DNA of 64,000 nt. It comes from Hahella sp. KA22. GTDB taxonomy: Bacteria; Pseudomonadota; Gammaproteobacteria; Pseudomonadales; Oleiphilaceae. Positions 1 to 8,694 of this stretch are shown piece by piece. The notes under the pieces are model-generated. The model saw only the letters and a list, made by a program, of their open reading frames with translations. It did no database searches and had not been told where the DNA came from. Each line of letters opens with the position of its first letter. Positions within the stretch are counted from its first letter, which is position 1. The DNA is taken from assembly GCF_004135205.1 (NCBI RefSeq), contig NZ_CP035490.1:4259644-4323643 (forward strand), written 5' to 3'. Position numbers and translations under genes: made by a program.

Positions 1-3000
1 GCGCCGGATATAGAAATCTTGGCGTCAGTGACCGTTGGCGGGATCACAGAAAGCGTGACGTCGTTGCCGCTGGAGCCGAGATAGCTCACGGTCAGCGGAA
101 CGCCATTTAGCGTTGTGGATTTATCCCCTTCCGACAGCCCGTTGAAAATACCGCTGACAGCGTCGCTGGCGTCATTGCTGATAATCGTAAAGCTGTCTCC
201 GCCGCTGCCCGAATAACTGCCGAGAACGCTGAGCGTGCCTCCCAACGTGACTGCGCCGGTGACATTGTATTGGTCATAGCCGGAACCGGCGGTGGTTCCA
301 TTGATGCGCGCCACCAACGCGCCGCCGCTGTTAACGGTAAGGCCGTTGCCCAGGGTGAGATCGCCGGGGGAGCTTCCTATTTGTAGTGTAGCGCCGCTGT
401 TCACAGTCACCAGACCACTGATGGAGCCCTGGCCCTGCAAGGTGGTTCCGCTGGCGACGTTGACTGCGCCTCCAACAGCGCCGCTGACATCCAGGGTTCC
501 AGCGGACAGCGCAATGGAGCCGGTATTGGTATTGGTTGCGCTCAGCGTCAGCGTTCCCGCTCCGGTTTTAGTCAGTCCGCCGGAGCCGCTGATCACGCCG
601 GACCAGGTTAGCGCGTTGGCGTGGCTGATCGTCCCATTGCTGGCGCCCAGGCTGAGAGCGTTGTCGACAGTTATCCCGGACCCGGTCACGATGAGAGAGC
701 CGCCATCCAGCGTCAGTGTCCCAGACCCGAGGTTGCCGTCTCCGGCGATGCTGACGCTTCCTGCGGTGATGTTTAGCCCGCCAGTCTGCGTCTGCGAGCC
801 CGACAGCGTCAGCGTTCCCGCCCCGGATTTACTCAGAGTTCCAGAGCCGCTGATCACACCCGACCAGGTAATATCGTTAGCGTTGCTCAACGTGGCGTTG
901 TCTTCCATGGTCAGATTATTGGCGATGGTGACGCCCGACCCTGTCACACTGAGAAGGCTGTTAAGTTTTAATGTCACATTCCCTGATCCCAGATTGGAGC
1001 TATCTGTGATAATCAAGCCGTTTACTCCGTTAACGGACGCTCCGCCTGAGAAAGTATTGGCGCCTGACAAAGTCAATGCGGGACCGCCGATTTTGCCGAA
1101 ACTGCCGCTCCCTGAAATCACGCCGGACAGAACTTTGGCGCCACTCACCGCCCCCACTGTGCCGCCTCCGGCGCCGAGTACGATGGAGTTATCGACAGTA
1201 AAAGTTGCGCCAGACAAAGTCAGCGTCCCGCTATCCAGGGTAATGACGCCACTGGATAAATTTTCATCACTGGAAATCGACAGCGTTCCCGCCGACACAG
1301 TCATCGCGCCACTGTATGAGGCCTCATTACCGGTATTCGTCAAAGTTAGCTTCGCCGCTCCGGTTTTCGTCAATGTGTTAGAGCCGGAAAACAAACCGGA
1401 CGCTGTTATATCAGTGCTGACGCTGAGTGTACTGTCCGCAGCAATATTGATGGCGTTGTTGATCGTGGTCGACCCGGTCACCGCCAGCGTCCCTCCGTTC
1501 AACACCAGCTGCCCGCTTCCCACATTGCTGTCAGACGCTATGCTGAGCGCGCCTGCGCTGATCGTGGTGGTTCCGCTGTAAGTCTGAACTCCTGTCAGCG
1601 TTAGCGCGCCCGCGCCGGTCTTGCTCAGGCTGCCGGTTCCCGCAAATAGGGTTCCGATGGCGCCGGTGTCGCCGCTGCCGTTATTCATTGTCAGCGTAAC
1701 GCCGCCGCCAAGGGTCAGCGTTCCACCAGAAATAGTCGCGCCGGTGGCGGAATCCAGGTCCAGAGTCAGACTCTCCGCCAGACTGGAAGCGGATGTGGCG
1801 GATATCGTCTGCCCCGCCAGGGCGCTGGCGAGAATCAGGGTTTGAGTCCCCGTTGCGTCCGCATTGGCGATGGCGATAGCTTCGCTGAAACTTACCCCAT
1901 CGGTCTGATCAATAGATGCCGTATCGGTGGTGTTGGTGATGTATATGCTGTCGGACTGCACACTGGCGTCCGCCGTGGTGGATTTGGAGCCATCGCTTAA
2001 GGTGAAGCGGACCGAAGCGTCTCCTCCGGGCGTATCATTACGGTAGGTGATCCGGCTCATGACATTCGACACCAGCGCCGTCGTCGCGGTAGTGCTGGCG
2101 CTGTTAAACGTGATCGACAAGACGCCATTGGCGTTGGTGAATGAAGCGAAGCTTTGCCCCGAGGATTGCAGGTCACTCCCATTGACCGTAAACGCAGCGC
2201 CGCTGGTGTCAAACCCGAACAGGTCGCTGGTGACGGCGCCGCCAACCCGCTGTACGGTCAATGTCCCGCCAGAGTAGTCTCCATTGCCGCCGTTGAGCGC
2301 ATCCAGCTCCGTATCGCTGCCGCTGGCGTCGCCCCCGGAGTCGAGATTCACGGTTCCCCCGACGCCAGCCCAGGAAACGGCATCGCCGTTTAGATTGGAG
2401 ATGACCGGTGCGTTATTGATGGTGGAAGTGATGGCCGAGCTGTTTGCGCTGCTCAGCCCGCCCGAGGCGGCTTGCAGCGCAATGGTATCGGTCGCGCCGC
2501 CATTGGTGTACTGCAACGCCAGATTGGTAAAGGTGGCGGAGCCGCTGCTGGGTGTGAGCGTAACCGTGGTTCCGGAGCCGTCGCCATCGCCGGTTCCGGA
2601 CATGCTGTTGACGGTCCCATCCAATACGCTATCGTTGGGGTCCGTCACGCTGAGGACAATATCCGTGCTGTAGCCGGCATCCAACGTATTGGAGCCATCC
2701 ACCGCCTGCACCACCGGAACCGTTGTGAAGCTGGTGGAAGAGCCGCTATCTATGCTGGTCGGCGCCGGCTGTGTGGAGAATCTCAGCTGGGTCGCCACCA
2801 CATCTGAAGTGACGGTATTGGACGTCCCATCGCTAAGCCCGGAAGCGGCGGCGGTCAAAGCAAAGTCTTCCTGGTCCGCTGAAGCGGTGTAGACCACATT
2901 TGTGAAAGTGGCTACGCCACTGACGGGCGTCTTTGTCGTTGTGCCGGACAAAATGCCGCTGCTGGATTCCGACAGACTGATGTCGCTGACGTAATCCACA

Positions 3001-4814
3001 TCCACGTTACTGAAAATATCCGTCGCCGCCACTACCGGTTGCGTGGTCAGCGCCAAGCCAGAGGTGGAACCTGCTGGCTGCGTCGAAAACGTCAGCTGGG
3101 AAGCAGTGACATCCAAGGTTGTGCCGGAGCCATTGGTGACGGCGCTTTGCCCGCTCGCCATCTGCGTACCGGAAGATCCCACGACCAGATCGCTATCGCC
3201 ATCCACACTGAGGATAACGGTGTGATCTTCAGTTAACCCGGAGGGCGTACCGTAATAACCATTGACGGTGTACGTTTCGCTAGTATTGTCCGCAACGGAA
3301 ATGCTCAGGCTGGAAAACGTAATGGTGTCAAAAGCGCCGTCATAGACGCCAGTGACATTGGATGCGTCATTTCCATTCAAACGCCAGACAATATTATCCC
3401 TTTCCGTATCCGTACTGGTTCCGGAGACGTTAATCACAATCTGACTGACGGTCATGGGCAGGGAGTCGCCGCCGCCGCCGTCCGTCAGAGTGAAGTCAAA
3501 CAGATCGACCGCCTCGCCAGTCGTATCTACGGTCGAGTTCAAGCCGACCGGCTCCGTCACGACTGCGGAGGCGACGAGGGTTCCGTCAGAGTCCATACTG
3601 CTCTGAAGATTGGCGATGCTGATGTTATCCAGCTTCAGCCAATCCAGACTCGCATTGTCTGAATATTGCACCGTAAAACTGGTGATGTCCGTCCACTGTG
3701 CGCCGGAAAAATTGATTGTGGCCCCTGAGCTGGCCGCCACCGGGCCAGTCGAGTCCTGAGTTCCTCCTTTGCTGGAGGTAACTCTGATGGTTTTGGTCGG
3801 CGCGCCGAAACCGTGATAGACGTACAGGCTGTTAAGGGAGAACGTTTCTCCACTGGTGAAATAGACACTCGACGAGGTTTGCGTGGAGTCTCTGGTGCCG
3901 ATGTAAATATACCCTGCGCTGTAGTTGTACAGATCTTTGGAGCCGCTGCCGCCGGATTTGAATTTTATGGTGTAAGAAGTGCCGCCGATCGTATAGCTCT
4001 TGGCGTTGGCGTACCCCGGAGTTACGCTGCCCAGCCCCAGCGTGCCGGTATAGGGCAATACGGCAGTGAAATCCACCATGGCGATGGAATCGAAACGCGG
4101 TTTGGCGTCAATATCGCCTTTTTTGATTTCAAGGTCCCAGTCGCCGCCAAGCCGTTCCGAACCAGTAAGGTCATTGGAGGCGGCGACATCCACATGAGCG
4201 GCGGCGGACACCAGCTCCAGCAGCGCTTCGCCTTTTGCGCCGCGCGCCAGATTGCAACCGTAGAACATGACGTCGGCGCCGTCCTGCATGGCCTGATCCA
4301 GAGACGCCAGCGTATTGATCTCCCGACTTAACGTAACCTTGGTCACCACGCTGTCGCCGAGGTAAAACGCACCGTCTTCGGCATGAGAAAAAACATGCAG
4401 AGCCCGCAGGTCGCGATAGCGCGATAAAATCGCTCTCAACTGCGCCAATCCATCCTCGCCCGCGCGCAACGTCGCAAACGCCACGCCTGGCTCCCGCTTT
4501 TCATAGATTTGATGTTTTTCCGGCACGGCGGCGTCGATGATCACCAACTCCCGGATAGCAGTTGCGTTGGCGATTTCCAGCTGCTCGATTTTTGTGGATG
4601 TGGCCTCCGCGCGCGCCCACTTTGAAGGCTTCGGTTCTGCGCCAGGGAACGTCGCGAGGGAGGCGAACATCGTCCCGGCGTAACCGCCCGCGCCCGCTCT
4701 ACGCGCCCCCTGATAGGAATATCCACCGCCTGTCGCCAGGCCGGCATGTGAGGCGCTGCTTAGACCCAGTGAAACAAAGACGGAGGTTAATCCATTCAAC
4801 AGAAATCTGCTCAT
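1..4814 (-). CDS. Giant secreted DUF4347 / autotransporter-repeat protein, 3' end outside window
   Basis: The minus-strand frame stays open from an ATG at 4814 to the window edge, giving at least 1,604 residues; an in-frame TAG lies 15 nt upstream of the ATG. Residues 1-26 look like a signal peptide. Residues about 89-230 match DUF4347: IIDAAVPEKHQ, then a FSHAEDG segment, FYGCNLARG and AASNDLTGSE...GGDWDLE. Long Ser/Thr/Gly-rich beta repeats follow, and from about residue 1000 there are repeated blocks of the type TLTLSGANTFSGG and GSGSLSKTGAG, typical of autotransporter-associated beta-strand repeats. This is seen in the sequence. Family knowledge suggests an exported adhesin-like surface protein. 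Whether it ends in a beta-barrel or a type I secretion signal cannot be seen here. Confidence 0.85.
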   Translation of the reverse strand, partial: MSRFLLNGLTSVFVSLGLSSASHAGLATGGGYSYQGARRAGAGGYAGTMFASLATFPGAEPKPSKWARAEATSTKIEQLEIANATAIRELVIIDAAVPEKHQIYEKREPGVAFATLRAGEDGLAQLRAILSRYRDLRALHVFSHAEDGAFYLGDSVVTKVTLSREINTLASLDQAMQDGADVMFYGCNLARGAKGEALLELVSAAAHVDVAASNDLTGSERLGGDWDLEIKKGDIDAKPRFDSIAMVDFTAVLPYTGTLGLGSVTPGYANAKSYTIGGTSYTIKFKSGGSGSKDLYNYSAGYIYIGTRDSTQTSSSVYFTSGETFSLNSLYVYHGFGAPTKTIRVTSSKGGTQDSTGPVAASSGATINFSGAQWTDITSFTVQYSDNASLDWLKLDNISIANLQSSMDSDGTLVASAVVTEPVGLNSTVDTTGEAVDLFDFTLTDGGGGDSLPMTVSQIVINVSGTSTDTERDNIVWRLNGNDASNVTGVYDGAFDTITFSSLSISVADNTSETYTVNGYYGTPSGLTEDHTVILSVDGDSDLVVGSSGTQMASGQSAVTNGSGTTLDVTASQLTFSTQPAGSTSGLALTTQPVVAATDIFSNVDVDYVSDISLSESSSGILSGTTTKTPVSGVATFTNVVYTASADQEDFALTAAASGLSDGTSNTVTSDVVATQLRFSTQPAPTSIDSGSSTSFTTVPVVQAVDGSNTLDAGYSTDIVLSVTDPNDSVLDGTVNSMSGTGDGDGSGTTVTLTPSSGSATFTNLALQYTNGGATDTIALQAASGGLSSANSSAITSTINNAPVISNLNGDAVSWAGVGGTVNLDSGGDASGSDTELDALNGGNGDYSGGTLTVQRVGGAVTSDLFGFDTSGAAFTVNGSDLQSSGQSFASFTNANGVLSITFNSASTTATTALVSNVMSRITYRNDTPGGDASVRFTLSDGSKSTTADASVQSDSIYITNTTDTASIDQTDGVSFSEAIAIANADATGTQTLILASALAGQTISATSASSLAESLTLDLDSATGATISGGTLTLGGGVTLTMNNGSGDTGAIGTLFAGTGSLSKTGAGALTLTGVQTYSGTTTISAGALSIASDSNVGSGQLVLNGGTLAVTGSTTINNAINIAADSTLSVSTDITASGLFSGSNTLTKTGAAKLTLTNTGNEASYSGAMTVSAGTLSISSDENLSSGVITLDSGTLTLSGATFTVDNSIVLGAGGGTVGAVSGAKVLSGVISGSGSFGKIGGPALTLSGANTFSGGASVNGVNGLIITDSSNLGSGNVTLKLNSLLSVTGSGVTIANNLTMEDNATLSNANDITWSGVISGSGTLSKSGAGTLTLSGSQTQTGGLNITAGSVSIAGDGNLGSGTLTLDGGSLIVTGSGITVDNALSLGASNGTISHANALTWSGVISGSGGLTKTGAGTLTLSATNTNTGSIALSAGTLDVSGAVGGAVNVASGTTLQGQGSISGLVTVNSGATLQIGSSPGDLTLGNGLTVNSGGALVARINGTTAGSGYDQYNVTGAVTLGGTLSVLGSYSGSGGDSFTIISNDASDAVSGIFNGLSEGDKSTTLNGVPLTVSYLGSSGNDVTLSVIPPTVTDAKISISG

Positions 4815-4878
4815 AAGCCTGACTCGCTATCGGACATCACGGATGTCTGTGTAATCCATAAGCCTTCGCCTGACGCCG

Positions 4879-5700
4879 CTATTGCTTGGGCGCGATGCAA
4901 CTCGCATTGGTCCCTGAGGTATCAAGCCAAAACGCCAATTCACTGTATTTCTTGAAGAGATCGGGAGGTAAAATGCTGGGTCTGGGGCGAAATTCCACTT
5001 TCTTGTTCACCCTGTGCAGACCTTTTACGCCAATGGCGTGGTCAAACTCATCAGCGTCGAATTCAACACAGTCAAAATCATGGGAAAACTCTCGCTGGCC
5101 AATAAACTGGTACAGCAGAGCGACCGCCTTTTGCGGGTATTGGGTCAGCAGGTCATAGTCGATCAGTAGCAAGCGTTCCGAAAATTCGCCGTAGAACGCT
5201 TCCTTCAGCGCCATCAACGCCATGCCCAGCGACCCATTTTCAGCCGCCAGCGCTTCACACCGCGTATAGACAGTCTGTCGACTCTGCGGCGTAAACATCC
5301 GGCTGTAATCAAACGGATTGGCGCGATAGACCCTTTCGAAGCTGTCCATAACCCAGGCGGGGTTGCGCACGCAACAGATCACTTTGAAGTCATCGAACAA
5401 CTCTATCAACTGATGCAGACGGGAGGGCCAGATGCGATTGGTGTCGAAAATCACCGCAAAATCAGAGTGCGGTTGGTAATACGAGTCAAAAATGCCGCGA
5501 CAGATCAGCTTGCGCCGGTTTGCGTCAAACAGCGTGTAAAACTCCGACTCCGCTCCCATTTGCTCCAGGCATCCGTTCATCAACGCGCAGACCGGGCTAC
5601 TGATGGCGGCGTAAAAGCGAGGGTTTTGTCTGAGAATACCGGATAGAAGCGTAGACCCTGACCGAGGCAGGCCTGCGATGAAGTGAACCTGGCTTTCCAT
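4879..5700 (-). CDS. Sulfotransferase family protein
   Basis: A 273-residue protein that begins MESQVHFIAGLPRSGSTLL, placing the 5'-phosphosulfate-binding loop (GLPRSGST) near the N-terminus as in PAPS-dependent sulfotransferases. A second motif, VICCVRNPAWVMDSF, fits the 3'-phosphate-binding region. I chose the ATG at 5700; an upstream TTG at 5763 would add 21 residues that do not fit the family, whose members start just before the loop. It should transfer sulfate from PAPS to an unknown acceptor. It lies 64 bp downstream of the giant secreted protein on the same strand, so a joint role in surface modification is possible but unproven. Confidence 0.82.
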   Translation of the reverse strand: MESQVHFIAGLPRSGSTLLSGILRQNPRFYAAISSPVCALMNGCLEQMGAESEFYTLFDANRRKLICRGIFDSYYQPHSDFAVIFDTNRIWPSRLHQLIELFDDFKVICCVRNPAWVMDSFERVYRANPFDYSRMFTPQSRQTVYTRCEALAAENGSLGMALMALKEAFYGEFSERLLLIDYDLLTQYPQKAVALLYQFIGQREFSHDFDCVEFDADEFDHAIGVKGLHRVNKKVEFRPRPSILPPDLFKKYSELAFWLDTSGTNASCIAPKQ

Positions 5701-6089
5701 GATATAAGCACTGTCTCCCAACCCGAGAGCGAGATTTGACGTCTCATCTGAGAACGCCGGCAAACCATCTCGACCTGACTTTTATTGTGTTCAGATTATG
5801 AGCAAGTATAGAGCACCCAGCTATTTCGCAATGGAACGGTAAAAAGAAATTACCAAATGACGAAGGAGGGGTTACAAAGTCGACTTACGACCAGGATAGG
5901 CAGCGACATGTACTCCACAGACGGACGTCGACTTTCTTGCCGCCTAAAAAAACGTCAACTAACCTTGCTGATACGCATTTACTTAAAATGCAGACCATTC
6001 CGGCTGTTTAGTACTCTCGATACCCCCTGTTGGCTGGCGTCCTGTCGGCGCAACGGGGCTGTACATGGATCAAACAAGGAGACGCTTCA
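5701..6089. other. Intergenic region between sulfotransferase and tail-collar genes
   Basis: About 390 bp of divergent intergenic DNA. Short open frames here have no ribosome binding site and do not resemble proteins. It must carry promoters for both directions. An AAGGAG at 6076-6081 is the ribosome binding site of the next gene. I see no repeat or RNA structure of note. Confidence 0.5.
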
Positions 6090-6605
6090 ATGACTCCGTA
6101 TCTCGGACAAATAAGCATGATGGGATTTGGCTTTCCGCCTGAAAGCTGGGCGCAGTGCAATGGCCAGATCCAACAAATCACCCAAAACCAAGCGTTATTT
6201 GCGCTCGTAGGCACGCGCTTTGGCGGCAATGGCACATCCACCTATGCGCTACCAGACCTGCGTGGCCGAACGCCGGTTCACCTCGGCGCGTCCTACTCTT
6301 CTCAGGTGGGTGTGGCCGGTGGTTTAGAGCAGGTTACTATCACCGAGTCCACCATGGGGGCTCACATTCACCCCGTTTACGCCTCATCCTCTCCCGCAGA
6401 TAAAGGCGGCCCGAAAAACGACCGCATACTGGCTGAAACGCCAGATATTTACTGCTCTCCAGACAATCTGACAACGATGAACTCGCAAGCGGTCGGCTTT
6501 AATGGCGGAAGTAATGGCAGCGCAACGCCTCACGCGAATATGCAGCCATCTTTAACAATTAACTTCTGCATAGCGCTAGACGGCGTTTTTCCTCCACGTA
6601 ATTAG
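6090..6605 (+). CDS. Phage tail collar domain protein (MdpB-like), first of three
   Basis: A 171-residue protein beginning MTPYLGQISMMGFGFPP. The start at 6090 has AAGGAG eight bases upstream; an earlier in-frame start at 6030 has none. It has the tail-collar pattern: WAQCNGQ, then an FALVGTRFGGNGTST segment, ALPDLRGRTPVH, and a C-terminal FCIALDGVFPPRN. These proteins are annotated as microcystin-dependent protein / phage tail collar, but in many environmental bacteria they stand alone in tandem groups and their function is unknown. It is followed after 21 bp by a homologue, so the three genes form one transcription unit. Confidence 0.88.
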   Translation: MTPYLGQISMMGFGFPPESWAQCNGQIQQITQNQALFALVGTRFGGNGTSTYALPDLRGRTPVHLGASYSSQVGVAGGLEQVTITESTMGAHIHPVYASSSPADKGGPKNDRILAETPDIYCSPDNLTTMNSQAVGFNGGSNGSATPHANMQPSLTINFCIALDGVFPPRN

Positions 6606-6626
6606 TCACAGCAAAGGAGATGCATC

Positions 6627-7154
6627 ATGTCAGAATCGTTTCTTGGTGAAATCAGAATATTCGCAGGACCTTTTGTTCCGGTGCAGTGGAGCTTTTGTAA
6701 CGGACAAGTCCTTACCATTGCTCAGCAGTCCGCCCTATTCAGCTTGCTGGGGATAGCCTACGGAGGAGATGGAACAGTAAGTTTTGCGCTACCGGACATG
6801 CGAGGGCGCGCGCCCATTCACACTGGAACCGGACCGGGGTTGACCACTCGACCAATAGGCAACGCCACGGGTACGGAAACAGTGACGCTGACCATGGCGA
6901 ATATCCCTTCTCATACGCACGCCCTGCAGGCGTCTAACAACGCAGTGACGACGAATGTCAGTCCGTCGAACCAGGTGACAGGAGTCACAGACGTCAGTTT
7001 CTATACAACGACGACAGACCCGACAAGCATTACAACTTTATCGCCGCAAGCGATCGGCAACAACAGCGGAGATGGAGCACACTCCAACATCATGCCCTAT
7101 CTCGCACTGGCTTTTATAATTTCCATGAACGGAACATACCCGACCCGCAACTAA
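6627..7154 (+). CDS. Phage tail collar domain protein (MdpB-like), second of three
   Basis: A 175-residue paralogue of the flanking genes, starting MSESFLGEIRIFAGPFVPV with AAAGGAGA upstream. The same landmarks recur: WSFCNGQ, a GIAYGGDGTVSFALPDMRG segment, histidines in IPSHTHALQ, and a C-terminal AFIISMNGTYPTRN. The middle of the protein differs from its neighbours and the last residues again end in RN. No other phage structural gene lies nearby, so this looks like a stand-alone tail-collar cassette rather than a prophage. The tandem arrangement probably arose by gene duplication. Confidence 0.88.
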   Translation: MSESFLGEIRIFAGPFVPVQWSFCNGQVLTIAQQSALFSLLGIAYGGDGTVSFALPDMRGRAPIHTGTGPGLTTRPIGNATGTETVTLTMANIPSHTHALQASNNAVTTNVSPSNQVTGVTDVSFYTTTTDPTSITTLSPQAIGNNSGDGAHSNIMPYLALAFIISMNGTYPTRN

Positions 7155-7172
7155 ACATAGGAGCAAGGAGCC

Positions 7173-7703
7173 ATGTCTGAACCGTTTTACGGCGAAATCC
7201 GCATGTTCACCTATCAATTCGCACCTGCAAACTGGGCGTACTGCAGCGGACAAATATATCCGATTAGCCAAAACCCTGGGTTATATGCCGTCATTGGCAC
7301 TCTTTACGGAGGAAATGGCAGCAGTACTTTCGGCCTTCCAAACTTGGAGGGGCGAGCCCCAGTCGCCTGGGGGACAGGTGTCGGGCTAAGTAGTTACCAA
7401 CCAGGGCAAAGCGGCGGCGCCTCTACGATCCAGCTGACATCCAGTCAAATCCCTTCTCATAATCATACGTTAAACGCGGTGACCAGCGCAGGAACCACAC
7501 CTGAGCCCGGAAACCAGTTATTTGCGTATCAGGGAGGTGACGCCCAGCCAGACTACAAGCAGCCTCCTTTGGGCACGCTGGTTACCATGTCCAACCAGAT
7601 GCTTGCAGTCACTGGCGCATCGGCAGGACATGAAAATAAACAGCCCTTTCTGTCCATACCATTTTGCATTGCGCTAGACGGCGTGTTTCCTCAACGCAAT
7701 TAA
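7173..7703 (+). CDS. Phage tail collar domain protein (MdpB-like), third of three
   Basis: A 176-residue protein starting MSEPFYGEIRMFTYQFAPA, 18 bp after the preceding gene, with GCAAGGAG as ribosome binding site. It carries WAYCSGQIYP, TLYGGNGSSTFGLPNLEG, IPSHNHTLNA and FCIALDGVFPQRN. Gene 3 shares its C-terminal signature with gene 1 more closely than with gene 2. A rho-independent terminator follows 12 bp after the stop, closing the operon. Confidence 0.88.
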   Translation: MSEPFYGEIRMFTYQFAPANWAYCSGQIYPISQNPGLYAVIGTLYGGNGSSTFGLPNLEGRAPVAWGTGVGLSSYQPGQSGGASTIQLTSSQIPSHNHTLNAVTSAGTTPEPGNQLFAYQGGDAQPDYKQPPLGTLVTMSNQMLAVTGASAGHENKQPFLSIPFCIALDGVFPQRN

Positions 7704-7715
7704 GCACTTGGCGAA

Positions 7716-7738
7716 ATGGGCGCCAAGCGCCCATTTTT
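7716..7738 (+). terminator. Rho-independent terminator of the tail-collar operon
   Basis: A perfect 8-bp stem, ATGGGCGC / GCGCCCAT, with a CAA loop, is followed by a run of T. It begins 12 bp after the stop of the third tail-collar gene. Confidence 0.85.
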
Positions 7739-7754
7739 CTTGCGCCTGCAAACG

Positions 7755-7976
7755 TCACTGTTTTGTTGTCCTCCCCATTTCCCTGGCGAAGTACCCCCGC
7801 AACCACTCATGCGCGGGGTCTCTGTGCGAACGTTCATGCCAGAACATGGACATTTCAAAACCCGGTATTTCAACGGGAGGTTCGACGACGCGGTATTTGT
7901 CGCTGTCGGCGACAAGTCGTGAGGGCAGCATCGCGACGTTCCAAAAATGAGAGAAGCAAGTAATCCTTCTCCTCAT
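7755..7976 (-). pseudogene. LysR-family regulator, C-terminal remnant
   Basis: An open frame of 73 codons translates to the C-terminal end of a LysR substrate-binding domain: LPSRLVADSDKYRVVEPP, then PGFEMSMFWHERSHRDPAHEWLRGYF. That 'FWHER..DPAHEWLR' ending is characteristic of the family. Nothing resembling the DNA-binding or central parts lies upstream, where an in-frame TAA occurs three codons before the ATG. This is a decayed gene end, not a working regulator. Confidence 0.7.
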
Positions 7977-8112
7977 TTCAGCCTGTTAACCTGCTCACTC
8001 TACGCAACAGTGAATTGACGATTCCCCGGTTTTTCCTATCTTTTACGCAATTTAAACTCCCTCCCCTGATTTGAATTTATACCGATTAACCCAGAATACA
8101 GGCGGAGGGTTT

Positions 8113-8502
8113 ATGACCAATCTGGATATCATCAAAAGCACTTATGAAGGCGCGAATTCAGAGGAAAATGGCCGTAATTTGTTGCTGTATCTGGCGGTGG
8201 ATGTCAGATGGACGGAGGCCGCCGGGTTTCCTTATGCCGGCACTTACATTGGCGCTGAGGCGATCGTCGAGAATGTATTCAAGCGTTTGGCGGCGGATTG
8301 GGATAACTATCAATTCACCGTAGAAGGCTATGTCGCGCAGGATGACAAAGTCGCAGCCTATGGAAGTTATTCCGGGGTCCATAAACAGAGCGGTAAACAC
8401 TTTATCGCCCGGGTCATGCATCTTTGGACATTGAAGCAGGGAAAAATCGTCTGTTTTGAGCAGTTTGTCGACAGTTTGCCTGTCGTAGAGGCGACACGCT
8501 GA
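8113..8502 (+). CDS. SnoaL-like / NTF2-fold protein
   Basis: A 129-residue protein starting MTNLDIIKSTYEG. The ATG at 8113 has GGAGGG just upstream and fits the family better than the in-frame ATG at 8071. The pattern YEGANSEE, VRWTEAAGFPYAGTY, an IGAEAIVENVF segment, and a C-terminal ARVMHLWTLKQGKIVCFEQFVD is typical of SnoaL-like small alpha+beta-barrel proteins. The family includes isomerases, cyclases and many binding proteins, so the substrate cannot be predicted. It is monocistronic, ahead of the ABC-F gene. Confidence 0.8.
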   Translation: MTNLDIIKSTYEGANSEENGRNLLLYLAVDVRWTEAAGFPYAGTYIGAEAIVENVFKRLAADWDNYQFTVEGYVAQDDKVAAYGSYSGVHKQSGKHFIARVMHLWTLKQGKIVCFEQFVDSLPVVEATR

Positions 8503-8694
8503 GCCGCCATTTATAAATGAAATATCTATATTTGTTAATGAGTTAGCTATAGCAACCAAAACCGGTTTAAGCTACTCTACTTCCGGTTTTTCCCACGCGC
8601 CGCCCAACGCCATTTTCGCCCTGTCCTCATTCGCGCGAACTATTCCGGACGTTATCTCAAGGCGCGTCTCTTTCCGCCATTTACAGGAGGTTTT

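Noticed and set aside
292-1581. 429-codon plus-strand frame inside the giant repeat gene
   Set aside because: Pro/Leu/Val-rich shadow of the minus-strand repeat protein, whose translation shows clear autotransporter repeats.
5857-6093. 78-codon plus-strand frame before the tail-collar genes
   Set aside because: No ribosome binding site of note, no family pattern, and it overlaps the start of a well-supported gene.
6090-7703. Prophage tail module
   Set aside because: Only tail-collar genes are present; no other phage structural, lysis or integrase gene lies within the region.
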